A stretch of 64,000 bases of DNA from Flagellimonas profundi (GTDB taxonomy: Bacteria; Bacteroidota; Bacteroidia; Flavobacteriales; Flavobacteriaceae), in contig NZ_JAFLNM010000001.1 of the NCBI RefSeq assembly GCF_017313275.1, forward strand, positions 558,001 to 622,000, in the 5' to 3' direction. The stretch's first letter is position 1; each line of letters starts with the position of its first letter. The position numbers and the translations under genes are program-made. The notes beneath the pieces were generated by a model. That model ran no database searches and had not been told where the DNA came from. It saw only the letters and a list, made by a program, of their open reading frames with translations. This document shows positions 11,375-20,073 of this stretch, piece by piece.

Positions 11375-12700
11375 ATGGAATATATACCCAATATCATATT
11401 TGCCATTGCCCTAATAGTGGGTATTGGCTTTTTTGCCCGTAACGTAAAAAAGTTATCCAGGAACATTAAACTGGGAAAGGATGTTGATGTAAGCGACAAT
11501 AAATCCCAGCGGTGGAAAAATATGGCCAAGATAGCCTTGGGGCAGACCAAAATGGTGGTGAGACCTATTGCCGGCTTAATGCACGTCATCGTTTATGTGG
11601 GATTCATCATCATCAATATAGAGGTGTTGGAGATTATCCTGGATGGACTTTTGGGAACACATAGACTGTTTTCCCCACTTGGTTCCGTCTATAACTTTTT
11701 GATAGGGTCTTTTGAGGTATTGGCATTTTTGGTAATTGTGGCCGTAGTCGTTTTCTGGATCAGAAGAAACGTTATCAGAATACAACGATTTATAAAGCCC
11801 GAAATGAAAGGTTGGCCCAAAACCGATGGGAATATGATTCTCTACATCGAGTTTGTACTCATGATCTTGTTCCTGACCATGAATGCCGCAGATTTTCAGT
11901 TGCAGCAATTGGGAGCTGAACATTACCTTAGGGCAGGCACATTTCCCATAAGCCAATTTATTGTTCCTTTGCTGGACGGACTTTCAGAATCTTCTTTGAT
12001 TTTGGTGGAAAGAACAGCGTGGTGGCTACATATTTTGGGAATTTTGGCCTTTTTGAACTATCTCTACTATTCAAAACATTTACATATCCTATTGGCTTTC
12101 CCGAACACCTATTACGGGAAAATAAAGCCTCAGGGACAATTTAATAATCTGGCATCCGTCACCAAAGAAGTAAAATTGATGATGGACCCCGATGCCGACC
12201 CATTTGCAGCTCCTGCCGAGGAGGATGCTGCAGAGCCCGAAAAATTTGGAGCTTCCGACGTCATGGATTTTAACTGGGTCCAATTGTTGAACGCCTATAC
12301 CTGTACCGAATGTGGCCGTTGTACCTCCGAATGTCCGGCCAACCAAACAGGCAAAAAATTATCTCCACGTAAAATTATGATGGATACCCGCGACCGTTTG
12401 GAAGAAGTGGGTAAGATCATGGATGCCAACAAAGGAGAGTTTGTTCCGGATGGCAAACAGTTGTTGGGCGATTACATCAGTCATGAAGAATTATGGGCTT
12501 GCACCACCTGTAACGCTTGTGTGCAGGCATGCCCCGTAAGCATAGACCCATTGTCCATTATTATGGAAATGCGAAGATACTTGGTCATGGAGCAATCAGC
12601 GGCGCCAACAGAGTTGAACAACATGATGTCCAATATAGAGAATAACGGAGCCCCTTGGCCCTATAATCAAATGGACCGTTTAAATTGGGTAAACGAATAA
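11375..12700 (+). CDS. Membrane-bound (4Fe-4S) oxidoreductase subunit
   Basis: 441 residues. The N-terminal half has about five hydrophobic helices (starting IIFAIALIVGIGFF, then HVIVYVGFIIINIEVLEIIL, FLIGSFEVLAFLVIVAVVVFW and others) as in a NarI-like or HdrE-like cytochrome/quinone module. The C-terminal half carries two 4Fe-4S ferredoxin motifs, CTECGRCTSECPA (about residue 308) and CTTCNACVQACPV (about 377). With the CCG-domain protein encoded 10 bases downstream it probably forms a membrane complex that passes electrons between a soluble donor (perhaps electron-transfer flavoprotein) and menaquinone. That assignment rests on the family pattern; no substrate is visible. It starts immediately after the MCE stop codon. 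Confidence 0.87.
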   Translation: MEYIPNIIFAIALIVGIGFFARNVKKLSRNIKLGKDVDVSDNKSQRWKNMAKIALGQTKMVVRPIAGLMHVIVYVGFIIINIEVLEIILDGLLGTHRLFSPLGSVYNFLIGSFEVLAFLVIVAVVVFWIRRNVIRIQRFIKPEMKGWPKTDGNMILYIEFVLMILFLTMNAADFQLQQLGAEHYLRAGTFPISQFIVPLLDGLSESSLILVERTAWWLHILGILAFLNYLYYSKHLHILLAFPNTYYGKIKPQGQFNNLASVTKEVKLMMDPDADPFAAPAEEDAAEPEKFGASDVMDFNWVQLLNAYTCTECGRCTSECPANQTGKKLSPRKIMMDTRDRLEEVGKIMDANKGEFVPDGKQLLGDYISHEELWACTTCNACVQACPVSIDPLSIIMEMRRYLVMEQSAAPTELNNMMSNIENNGAPWPYNQMDRLNWVNE

Positions 12701-12710
12701 ATCTAAGACT

Positions 12711-13502
12711 ATGAGTGAGCAATTAAAGGTAAAAACCATGCAGGAGTTTATGGCTGAAGGCAAACAGCCAGAAATATTGTTTTGGGTTGGCTCTGCCGGT
12801 AGTTATGATGATCGTGCCAAAAAGATTTCCAGGGCTTTTGTAAAGTTGTTGAACAAAGCCAATGTTGATTTTGCTGTTTTGGGCACCGAAGAAAGTTCAA
12901 CCGGGGATGTGGCCAAAAGAGCAGGGAACGAATTTTTGTTCCAGATGCAGGCCATGATGAACATTGAATTGTTGAACGGCTACGAGATAAAACGTATTGT
13001 AACATGCGATCCACATTCGTTTAATACCCTTAAAAACGAGTACCCCGGTTTGGGAGGTAATTATGACGTTGTTCACCATACCCAGTACTTAAAGGAACTT
13101 ATAGATAAAGGACGCTTAACCATTACTGGTGACGGATACAAGGGAAAACGTATCACTTTTCACGACCCTTGTTATTTAGGTCGGGCCAACTCAGTTTTTG
13201 ATGCGCCCAGAGAAGTGCTTTCCAAAACCAATGCAGAGTTAGTGGAAATGAAGCGGCACAAGAAAACAGCGCTATGCTGTGGCGCAGGTGGGGCCCAAAT
13301 GTTCAAGGAACCTGAAAAAGGGGATATGGACATCAATGTTATGCGTACTAAAGACGCCTTGGAAACCAAACCGAACATAATAGCAACGGGTTGTCCGTAT
13401 TGTAACACCATGATGACTGATGGTATTAAAGCGCACGAAAAGGAAGATAGCGTTACGGTTATGGATGTGGCCGAATTGTTGGCAGACTCCCAAGGTTTAT
13501 AA
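12711..13502 (+). CDS. CCG-domain (HdrB/GlpC/LutA-like) Fe-S oxidoreductase subunit
   Basis: 263 residues with two Cys-rich CCG-type repeats: the first around TCDPHSFNTLKNEYP (about residues 100-115), and a second including FHDPCYLGRAN and LCCGAGGAQMF (about 150-203), plus a further CPYCNTM. These domains ligate noncubane or cubane iron-sulfur clusters in heterodisulfide reductase HdrB and in glycerol-3-phosphate or lactate oxidoreductases. It is encoded 10 bases behind the membrane Fe-S subunit and is almost certainly its partner. Substrate cannot be read from the sequence. Confidence 0.88.
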   Translation: MSEQLKVKTMQEFMAEGKQPEILFWVGSAGSYDDRAKKISRAFVKLLNKANVDFAVLGTEESSTGDVAKRAGNEFLFQMQAMMNIELLNGYEIKRIVTCDPHSFNTLKNEYPGLGGNYDVVHHTQYLKELIDKGRLTITGDGYKGKRITFHDPCYLGRANSVFDAPREVLSKTNAELVEMKRHKKTALCCGAGGAQMFKEPEKGDMDINVMRTKDALETKPNIIATGCPYCNTMMTDGIKAHEKEDSVTVMDVAELLADSQGL

Positions 13503-13560
13503 AAATAGGTTATTACGAATGTAGGGCCCAGTTAGGTCTGGACCATTTTAGATAAAGAAT

Positions 13561-14043
13561 ATGCTAGCGGATTTTAATGAATTGCCCAATCACTCCCGAA
13601 TTTGGATTTATCAAGCCAACAGGAGTTTTACGGATGAAGAACTGGAAGAATTGAAAGAGAGTCTAACGGCTTTCCTAAAGGAATGGACGGCCCACGGCAG
13701 TGATCTGCACGCAGGGTTCGAGATAAGGTACAAGAGATTTATTGTAATTGGGTTGGATCAGACCAATGCCAGTGCTTCAGGCTGCTCTATAGATGCCTCC
13801 GTACATTTTATACAAAGCTTGGAACAAAAATACAATGTACAATTGTTGGATAGGATGAATGTCTCTTTCAAACAAGGAGAATTCATTGCTTATAAACCGT
13901 TGAAAGATTTCAAGAAATTGGCCAAGGCCAAATCCGTTTCCCCAAATACTATCGTTTTTAACAATTTGGTTGCGACCAAACAAGAATATTTGGAGAATTG
14001 GGAGGTTCCGGCCAGTGAGAGTTGGCACTCCAGATTTGTATAG
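13561..14043 (+). CDS. conserved hypothetical protein, no recognised domain
   Basis: A 160-residue cytoplasmic protein without signal peptide or membrane segment, beginning MLADFNELPNHSRIWIYQANRSF. Close relatives in Flavobacteria are, from memory, often labelled ABC transporter ATPase, but no Walker A (GxxGxGK[ST]), no signature LSGGQ and no Walker B is present, so that name is not supported. One visible feature is the stretch DQTNASASGCSIDASVHFIQ (about 64-83). It follows the Fe-S subunit by 58 bases and may belong to the same transcription unit. Function unknown. Confidence 0.75.
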   Translation: MLADFNELPNHSRIWIYQANRSFTDEELEELKESLTAFLKEWTAHGSDLHAGFEIRYKRFIVIGLDQTNASASGCSIDASVHFIQSLEQKYNVQLLDRMNVSFKQGEFIAYKPLKDFKKLAKAKSVSPNTIVFNNLVATKQEYLENWEVPASESWHSRFV

Positions 14044-14134
14044 CAAACTCTTAAATTATCTTAATTTCTATGCTTTCCTCGATGAAATGCAATATTTTTA
14101 GCGGCATCAAGTTCAGGTCTTAGACAAGATATTT

Positions 14135-17047
14135 ATGCGGATAAATCTCTATCTCTCCTTTCTACTACTATTTAGTTTGCAGGCCATTGGGCAGAACAGT
14201 CCATTGGTTGTTAAAGATTCTGTGGCCCAAATGGCTTGGGTCGAAAACCAGTATGCAAATATGTCCCTTCAGGAAAAAGTGGGGCAGTTGTTTATGGTGA
14301 GCGTTGCATCCAACCAAAATAAAGCAGCAACCGATAGAGTAAAAACCCTTGTAAAAGAGCAAGGCATCGGAGGGGTTATATTTTTGGTCGGAGGCCCTGT
14401 TCAACAGGCAAAATTGACCAACGAGTATCAATCTGCCGCTAAAGTGCCTTTACTTATTGGTTCTGACGCCGAATGGGGCATGGCCATGCGGTTGGATTCC
14501 ACTTATGCATTTCCATGGAACATGACTTTGGGAGCTATTCAAGACAGCTCCATTGTGGAAAAAGTTGGTTATCAAATTGGAAGGCATGCAAAACGTTTGG
14601 GAATCCACATCAATTTTGCCCCCGATTTGGATGTCAATAACAACCCACAAAATCCCATAATCGGAAACCGCTCTTTTGGCGAGGATCCCAAAAACGTGGC
14701 TCAAAAGGGGCGTGCTTTTGTTCGGGGCATGGAAAAGGCGGGTGTGCTCTCCAGCGGCAAACATTTTCCTGGACATGGCGATACTGCTACGGACTCCCAT
14801 AAATCTTTACCGATCATCAATTCGTCATTACAACGATTGGATTCGATAGAACTTTATCCCTTTAAAAAGGTAATGGAAGCAGGTTTGAGCTCTACCATGG
14901 TGGCTCATTTGGATGTTCCCAGTTTGGAACCAAGGGAGGGCCATCCTTCAACCTTATCAAAAAACATAGTGACCGGGGTCTTAAAAAACAAACTGAAATT
15001 TGAAGGACTCGTCATCACCGATGCCTTGAATATGAAGGCGGTCTCCGAATTTGCTCCTGAGGGCAAGGTGGAACTGGAAGCGTTTTTAGCTGGCAATGAT
15101 TTGCTGCTGATGCCCCAAAATGTCCTCAAGGCCAAAGAAACCTTTGTGAAAGCGTATGATAATGGAGTAATCACAGAACAACGACTGGCTGAATCTGTCA
15201 AAAAAATATTGATGGCCAAATACAAGGCAGGTCTGTATAATTACCGACCTGTGGATTTAGAAAATCTTCTTGAGGATTTAAATGGAATTGAAAATGATGT
15301 GGTCTACGAGGAAGCCATTGAAGGAGCCATAACAGTTGCAAAAAACAACTTTTCGTTGATGCCCATCAAAAAATTGGACAACAAGAAAATCGCTTATGTA
15401 CATTTTGGAGATGATTCTGGAACTATGTTTCACTCATCATTGAACAAATATCATAAAGTTACCCATATCAAGGCCAAGGATATTGCCGCCTACAAAAAGG
15501 AATTGGCCAATTATAATTTGGTGATTATCGGTTTTCATAAAGACAATTCAAGTCCTTGGAAAGGGTACAAATTCTCCGAAAACGAACTTTTTTGGCTGGA
15601 GGAAATATCCCGATTGCGAACAAGCAACACCATTTTGGCCCTATTTGCCAGACCCTATGCTTTATTGGATGTCCTCAATTTTGATACTGTTGATGGGGTA
15701 GTGGTCGGTTATCAGAATAGCAAGATTGCCCAGGAAAAAGTAGCCGAGGTCATTTTTGGGGCCATCGGTGCAACAGGAAAATTGCCTGTATCTGCCCATG
15801 ACGAGTTTCCGGTAGGGACTGGACTGGATGTAAATCCGATACAACGGTTGGGTTACAGTATTCCAGAACGGGTCGGAATGAATTCTGAAATGTTGGCCGA
15901 AGTGGATACCTTGGTTCAAGATGGTCTGGATTCTTTGATGTTTCCGGGGGCACAGGTGTTAATTGCCAGAAGGGGAAAGGTGATTTATAACAAGAATTTT
16001 GGCAAACCCACCTATCAATCGGATAATGCTATTGAGGAAGAATCCATTTACGACCTGGCGTCCTTGACCAAGATTTTATCCACATTGCCCATGATCATGA
16101 AGATGGAAGAGGAGGGAAAAATAGCTTTGAACGATACCTTCAAGGATTTGATTCCAGAATATGATGACACTGATTTGAAGGATGTATCCGTTTTAAAAGC
16201 ATTGTCCCACTACGGGCGTTTACCCTCATGGATAGCCTTTTATCTGGATACTCTTTCAGAGGACAGAAAGCCCTCCTCGCAATTTTACAGAAAAAACCCA
16301 TCCGAAGCTTTTCCGTACAAAGTGGCCGAGCACCTTTACTTGACCAGGTCTTATAAAGATTCCATTTATAATAAAATAGGGAGACAGAGCCTTAAATCCA
16401 ATAGATACCGCTATAGTGATGTTGGGTACTATGTTTTTAAAGAATACATCGAAAAGACCTATCAAAAATCCATTGATAAATTGGTGGACGAGTTCCTTTA
16501 CAAGCCCATGGGACTGCAACGGACAACCTTTAACCCATTGAAAAAGTTTTCTAAGGACGAGATAGTTCCTACCGAAGAGGACGACTATTACAGATATCAG
16601 ACGGTGCAGGGCTATGTTCACGATATGGGCGCGGCCATGCAAGGGGGTGTTGGTGGACATGCAGGGCTTTTTAGCACGGCAAATGAGGTCGCAAAAATTA
16701 TGCAGATGTATTTGCAGGGAGGTTATTACGGAGGGGAACGATTTTTTAGCGGTAGAACGATAAAAAGATTTAATACGTGCTATTTCTGTAATAAAAATGT
16801 GAGACGAGGAGTTGGTTTTGATAAACCGCAGCTAGAAGAAAAAGGCCCTACTTGTGGATGTGTTTCCAGAAAAAGTTTTGGGCACAGTGGTTTTACCGGT
16901 ACGTATACCTGGGCAGACCCCGATGAAGAAATCGTTTATGTATTTCTTTCCAACCGAACCTATCCGTCTGCAACCAACACATTGTTGATCAAATCTGGGT
17001 TGCGAACCCGTATTCAGCAGGCCATTTATGATTCCATTATCAATTAG
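14135..17047 (+). CDS. Fused glycoside hydrolase family 3 (NagZ-like) and beta-lactamase-type serine hydrolase
   Basis: 970 residues, secreted (signal MRINLYLSFLLLFSLQAIGQ). Residues ~35-370 are GH3: KHFPGHGDTATDSHKSLP is the NagZ-type His/Asp acid-base loop, and VITDALNMKAV holds the nucleophile Asp. A GH3 C-terminal-like segment follows to about 575. From ~590 a class C beta-lactamase/DD-peptidase-like domain begins: SLTK (Ser-x-x-Lys), YSD at the Tyr-x-Asn position, and HSGFTGT. GH3 NagZ-type enzymes release GlcNAc from muropeptides or glycans; the second domain could be an esterase or D,D-peptidase. Such fusions are common in Bacteroidota, and a joint wall-recycling role is an inference. 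bshA follows 29 bases later on the same strand. All key residues of both halves look intact. Confidence 0.92.
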   Translation: MRINLYLSFLLLFSLQAIGQNSPLVVKDSVAQMAWVENQYANMSLQEKVGQLFMVSVASNQNKAATDRVKTLVKEQGIGGVIFLVGGPVQQAKLTNEYQSAAKVPLLIGSDAEWGMAMRLDSTYAFPWNMTLGAIQDSSIVEKVGYQIGRHAKRLGIHINFAPDLDVNNNPQNPIIGNRSFGEDPKNVAQKGRAFVRGMEKAGVLSSGKHFPGHGDTATDSHKSLPIINSSLQRLDSIELYPFKKVMEAGLSSTMVAHLDVPSLEPREGHPSTLSKNIVTGVLKNKLKFEGLVITDALNMKAVSEFAPEGKVELEAFLAGNDLLLMPQNVLKAKETFVKAYDNGVITEQRLAESVKKILMAKYKAGLYNYRPVDLENLLEDLNGIENDVVYEEAIEGAITVAKNNFSLMPIKKLDNKKIAYVHFGDDSGTMFHSSLNKYHKVTHIKAKDIAAYKKELANYNLVIIGFHKDNSSPWKGYKFSENELFWLEEISRLRTSNTILALFARPYALLDVLNFDTVDGVVVGYQNSKIAQEKVAEVIFGAIGATGKLPVSAHDEFPVGTGLDVNPIQRLGYSIPERVGMNSEMLAEVDTLVQDGLDSLMFPGAQVLIARRGKVIYNKNFGKPTYQSDNAIEEESIYDLASLTKILSTLPMIMKMEEEGKIALNDTFKDLIPEYDDTDLKDVSVLKALSHYGRLPSWIAFYLDTLSEDRKPSSQFYRKNPSEAFPYKVAEHLYLTRSYKDSIYNKIGRQSLKSNRYRYSDVGYYVFKEYIEKTYQKSIDKLVDEFLYKPMGLQRTTFNPLKKFSKDEIVPTEEDDYYRYQTVQGYVHDMGAAMQGGVGGHAGLFSTANEVAKIMQMYLQGGYYGGERFFSGRTIKRFNTCYFCNKNVRRGVGFDKPQLEEKGPTCGCVSRKSFGHSGFTGTYTWADPDEEIVYVFLSNRTYPSATNTLLIKSGLRTRIQQAIYDSIIN

Positions 17048-17076
17048 GTATAAAATATTGCAGTAGATTTGTTCTT

Positions 17077-18219
17077 ATGAAAATAGCGATTGTATGTTAC
17101 CCGACATTTGGCGGTAGTGGAGTAGTGGCCACAGAATTGGGCATTGCCCTTGCAGAACGTGGACACGAGGTACATTTTATAACGTATCGTCAACCTGTTC
17201 GTTTGGAACTATTGGGAAACAACATTCATTTTCATGAGGTGCATGTACCGGAATATCCTTTGTTCCATTACCAACCTTACGAGCTGGCCCTATCCAGTAA
17301 GTTGGTGGATACCATAAAGCTTTACGATATTGAACTGTTGCACGTACATTATGCCATTCCGCACGCTTATGCAGGGTATATGGCCAAAAAGATGCTTCAG
17401 GAATACGGTATTTTCATTCCTATGATTACCACGCTCCACGGTACGGACATTACTTTGGTTGGCAAACATCCCTTTTATAAACCAGCGGTAACTTTTAGCA
17501 TCAATAAGTCCGATGTGGTAACTTCTGTTTCGGAAGCCTTGAAGAAAGATACCTTAAAGCTTTTCGACATTGAAAAGGAAATCGAAGTGATTCCCAACTT
17601 TATAGAAACCACAAAATATAAAAACAGCTTTACCGATTGCCAACGCTCGATGATGGCCAAGGAAGATGAAAGGATCATTACCCATATCAGTAATTTTAGA
17701 AAAGTAAAGCGGATACCTGATGTGGTCAAAATATTTTATCGCATTCAACAAGAAATTCCGGCTAAACTCATTATGGTCGGGGAAGGTCCCGAAAAGGAAA
17801 AAGCCGAAGATATGTGCGATAACTTGGGTATTAAGGATAAAGTATTGTTCTTGGGAAATAGCAACGAGATAGATCGGATACTATGTTTTTCGGATTTGTT
17901 CCTGCTTCCTTCTGAAACGGAAAGTTTCGGATTGGCTGCCTTGGAGGCCATGATCAATAAAGTAGCCGTAATTTCAAGTGATACGGGCGGTATACCCGAA
18001 GTAAATATTGATGGGGTATCAGGTTATTTGGCAAATGTGGGCGACGTGGATACCATGGCGGAAAAAGCTATTGATATTTTAAGGGATGATGAAGTTTTGG
18101 ACAAGTTCAAGGAAAATGCATTCAATGTAGCATCCAAGTTTGATATTGTCCATATTTTACCCTTATACGAAGACCTTTATGAGAAAGCTTTCAAATCCCG
18201 ATTTAAAAACACGTTTTAG
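17077..18219 (+). CDS. bshA: N-acetyl-alpha-D-glucosaminyl L-malate synthase (bacillithiol pathway)
   Basis: GT4-family glycosyltransferase joining GlcNAc from UDP-GlcNAc to L-malate, the first step of bacillithiol synthesis. 380 residues, normal length. The N-terminus MKIAIVCYPTFGGSGVVATELG and the following ALAERGHEVHFITYRQP are characteristic of BshA. The donor-site E-x7-E region appears as LPSETESFGLAALEAM (about residues 271-286). bshB/bshC are not in the window. Its stop codon overlaps the next start (TAGTG), so the small lipoprotein behind it is translationally coupled. Confidence 0.95.
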   Translation: MKIAIVCYPTFGGSGVVATELGIALAERGHEVHFITYRQPVRLELLGNNIHFHEVHVPEYPLFHYQPYELALSSKLVDTIKLYDIELLHVHYAIPHAYAGYMAKKMLQEYGIFIPMITTLHGTDITLVGKHPFYKPAVTFSINKSDVVTSVSEALKKDTLKLFDIEKEIEVIPNFIETTKYKNSFTDCQRSMMAKEDERIITHISNFRKVKRIPDVVKIFYRIQQEIPAKLIMVGEGPEKEKAEDMCDNLGIKDKVLFLGNSNEIDRILCFSDLFLLPSETESFGLAALEAMINKVAVISSDTGGIPEVNIDGVSGYLANVGDVDTMAEKAIDILRDDEVLDKFKENAFNVASKFDIVHILPLYEDLYEKAFKSRFKNTF

Positions 18220-18683
18220 TGATCAGGTCGCTTTTGTTCATATCGTTTGTTTGCTTACTTTCCTGCAAGGCACAAAAGAAAGAAAATGCTCCTGTAGGTG
18301 AACAAATAGCCGATATGGTACTAGTGGATCATGATGATTTTAGCAATATTGAAGTCTACGAAACCCGAGTAATACGAGATGCAAAATCGTTGCGAAAGTT
18401 TTATTCAGAGGTAAATAAAACGCGTAAACCGGGACTCCCTGTACCGATTATCGATTTTTCCAAAGAAACGGTAGTCTTAGTTTGTTTAGGGGAACAGAAA
18501 GGAAAAAAAACAGCAAGGTTGTCAAAAATAAAAGAGACTGATAATGAGGTCTCTATAGCAGTGGAAATCCTTGATGAAGAGCAACAGGGAGAAATCACAA
18601 TACAGCCATTATATTTTCCATTTTATCTCTATAAAATGCCTTTAATCGATAAAACCATAGCTTTTCAAAAAGTAGGAAAATAG
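18219..18683 (+). CDS. small lipoprotein, PrcB-like domain
   Basis: 154 residues, starting at a GTG that shares one base with the bshA stop (TAGTG). The N-terminus MIRSLLFISFVCLLSCKAQ has a lipobox (LLSC), so the mature protein is predicted to be lipid-anchored at Cys16. The body (SKETVVLVCLGEQKGKKTARLSKI, then alternating strands) resembles the PrcB C-terminal domain family of protease-complex-associated proteins. That match is by eye, and the function is unknown. The coupling to bshA makes cotranscription likely but does not prove a thiol-related role. Confidence 0.8.
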   Translation: MIRSLLFISFVCLLSCKAQKKENAPVGEQIADMVLVDHDDFSNIEVYETRVIRDAKSLRKFYSEVNKTRKPGLPVPIIDFSKETVVLVCLGEQKGKKTARLSKIKETDNEVSIAVEILDEEQQGEITIQPLYFPFYLYKMPLIDKTIAFQKVGK

Positions 18684-18737
18684 ATAATTGAAGGGAGAAA
18701 TTACCACTTATCGAATTTTACGGTAGTTAAAAGTTCA

Positions 18738-18771
18738 TTGTCAAATTTATGTTTTGATTAACTTAGATTTG
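18738..18771 (+). promoter_or_regulatory. candidate promoter of the OmpA gene
   Basis: TAGATTTG (18764-18771) matches TAnnTTTG and lies 26 bases before the ATG. A TTG at 18738-18740 is 23 bases upstream, at the wide end of the -33 spacing. A strong own promoter would suit an abundant porin-like protein. Confidence 0.45.
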
Positions 18772-18797
18772 GTTTCGATAACCTCAAATCGAAAATT

Positions 18798-19967
18798 ATG
18801 AACGCTTTAAAAACTGCTTTTGCAGTTCTTATACTATTCAGTACCGTTTCCATCTTTGCCCAAGATGTAGAACTCACCAAAAAAGACAGTATTGTGCAAA
18901 GCTACTGGTTGGTTTCCCTTGGAGCCAATGCTGTAGATGATTCCGGCCATGAATTCAATAAACTTTTTGATATTGAAAATGCTTGGAACATAGCGCCATA
19001 TCCATCGAGGGTAAGTATTGGTCGTTATTTCAAGAATGGTATAGGTATGGAGGCGATTGGAAGTTATAACCAATACCAAGAAGGAAAGAGGGTCGATGGA
19101 GCAATAGTACAGGAAGACATAGACTATTTCGGGTTGGACTTTCGATTGAGTTATGACCTTAATATGATACTCGGGGAAACTGGTTTTTTTGACCCTTATA
19201 TCGGGATTGGTGCCGGTTATACCGATGCCAACAATCAGGGAAGGGGCACGTATAATGCGGTAATCGGTTTTCGCACATGGTTCTCTGACCATTGGGGATT
19301 GGATTTCAATTCGACTGGGAAATGGGCGATGGATGCCGAGAATGCGACCAATCATATCCAGCATGCACTAGGTGTAGCTTATAGGTTTGAAGTTGAAAAA
19401 GGACTCTCGAGAAAAGGACAGGAAAAACTAGCTCTATTACAGGAAATGGAAAAAGAGCAGCAAAGAATCCAGGATTCCATAGCACAGGCAGAAGAGGCCG
19501 AACGATTGGCTGAACGTCTACAAAAAGAAAAAGAAGCCGCAGCACTTGCTGCTGCCGAAAAAGCTAGAAAAGAGGCAGAAGAAGCTCGTAGAGCTGCACT
19601 TCAAAACAAAATCAACGATTTAGGGAATGTATACTTTAAGTTGAATTCATCTTATTTGACCTCTAAAGATGAAGAGTTGTTGGATCAGCTTGTGGCTATT
19701 ATGAACGATGAGCCCAACTTGACCATTAGGGTAACAGCCCATACCGATTCGCGGGGAACGAAAAAATATAATCAGTGGCTCTCTGAAAGAAGAGCGGAAC
19801 GCACTGTTGCATATGTGATTTCGAAAGGAATTTCTGAAGATAGGATCAGTCATGAAGCCTTTGGGGAAACCCAATTGGTGAACGATTGTGGAGATGGGGT
19901 TTACTGTACGGAAGAACAGCATGCCAAGAACAGAAGATCTGATTTTGAGATAACCGCTTTTGATTGA
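18798..19967 (+). CDS. OmpA family outer-membrane protein
   Basis: 389 residues with a signal peptide (MNALKTAFAVLILFSTVSIFAQ). Residues ~25-200 are an N-terminal eight-strand-type barrel. About 205-270 is a charged Ala/Glu/Lys/Gln coiled-coil-like linker, and 275-389 is an OmpA C-terminal domain whose TAHTDSRGTKKYNQWLSERRA contains the Asp and Arg that bind diaminopimelate of peptidoglycan. It anchors the outer membrane to the wall. The closing CGDGVYCTEEQHAKNRRSDFEI is common in flavobacterial versions. It has its own upstream gap of 114 bases with a candidate promoter, and 106 bases separate it from the next gene. Confidence 0.93.
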   Translation: MNALKTAFAVLILFSTVSIFAQDVELTKKDSIVQSYWLVSLGANAVDDSGHEFNKLFDIENAWNIAPYPSRVSIGRYFKNGIGMEAIGSYNQYQEGKRVDGAIVQEDIDYFGLDFRLSYDLNMILGETGFFDPYIGIGAGYTDANNQGRGTYNAVIGFRTWFSDHWGLDFNSTGKWAMDAENATNHIQHALGVAYRFEVEKGLSRKGQEKLALLQEMEKEQQRIQDSIAQAEEAERLAERLQKEKEAAALAAAEKARKEAEEARRAALQNKINDLGNVYFKLNSSYLTSKDEELLDQLVAIMNDEPNLTIRVTAHTDSRGTKKYNQWLSERRAERTVAYVISKGISEDRISHEAFGETQLVNDCGDGVYCTEEQHAKNRRSDFEITAFD

Positions 19968-20073
19968 GAATAACTTGATTAAAAGGTATAAGAAAAATAA
20001 TTATACCAACTGATTGTAAAAAAGCACAATTGGGAAGACTAGTTAAAATGGAAAATAACCTTAACTTTTTATA

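Noticed and set aside
17064-17071. TAGATTTG just before bshA as a promoter
   Set aside because: It ends only 5 bases before the ATG and has no -33 element, so it would give a leaderless transcript; probably chance.
19985-20007. GGTATAA/TTATACC hairpin after the OmpA gene
   Set aside because: Only a weak 7-bp A/T-rich stem with no T run; not reliable as a terminator.
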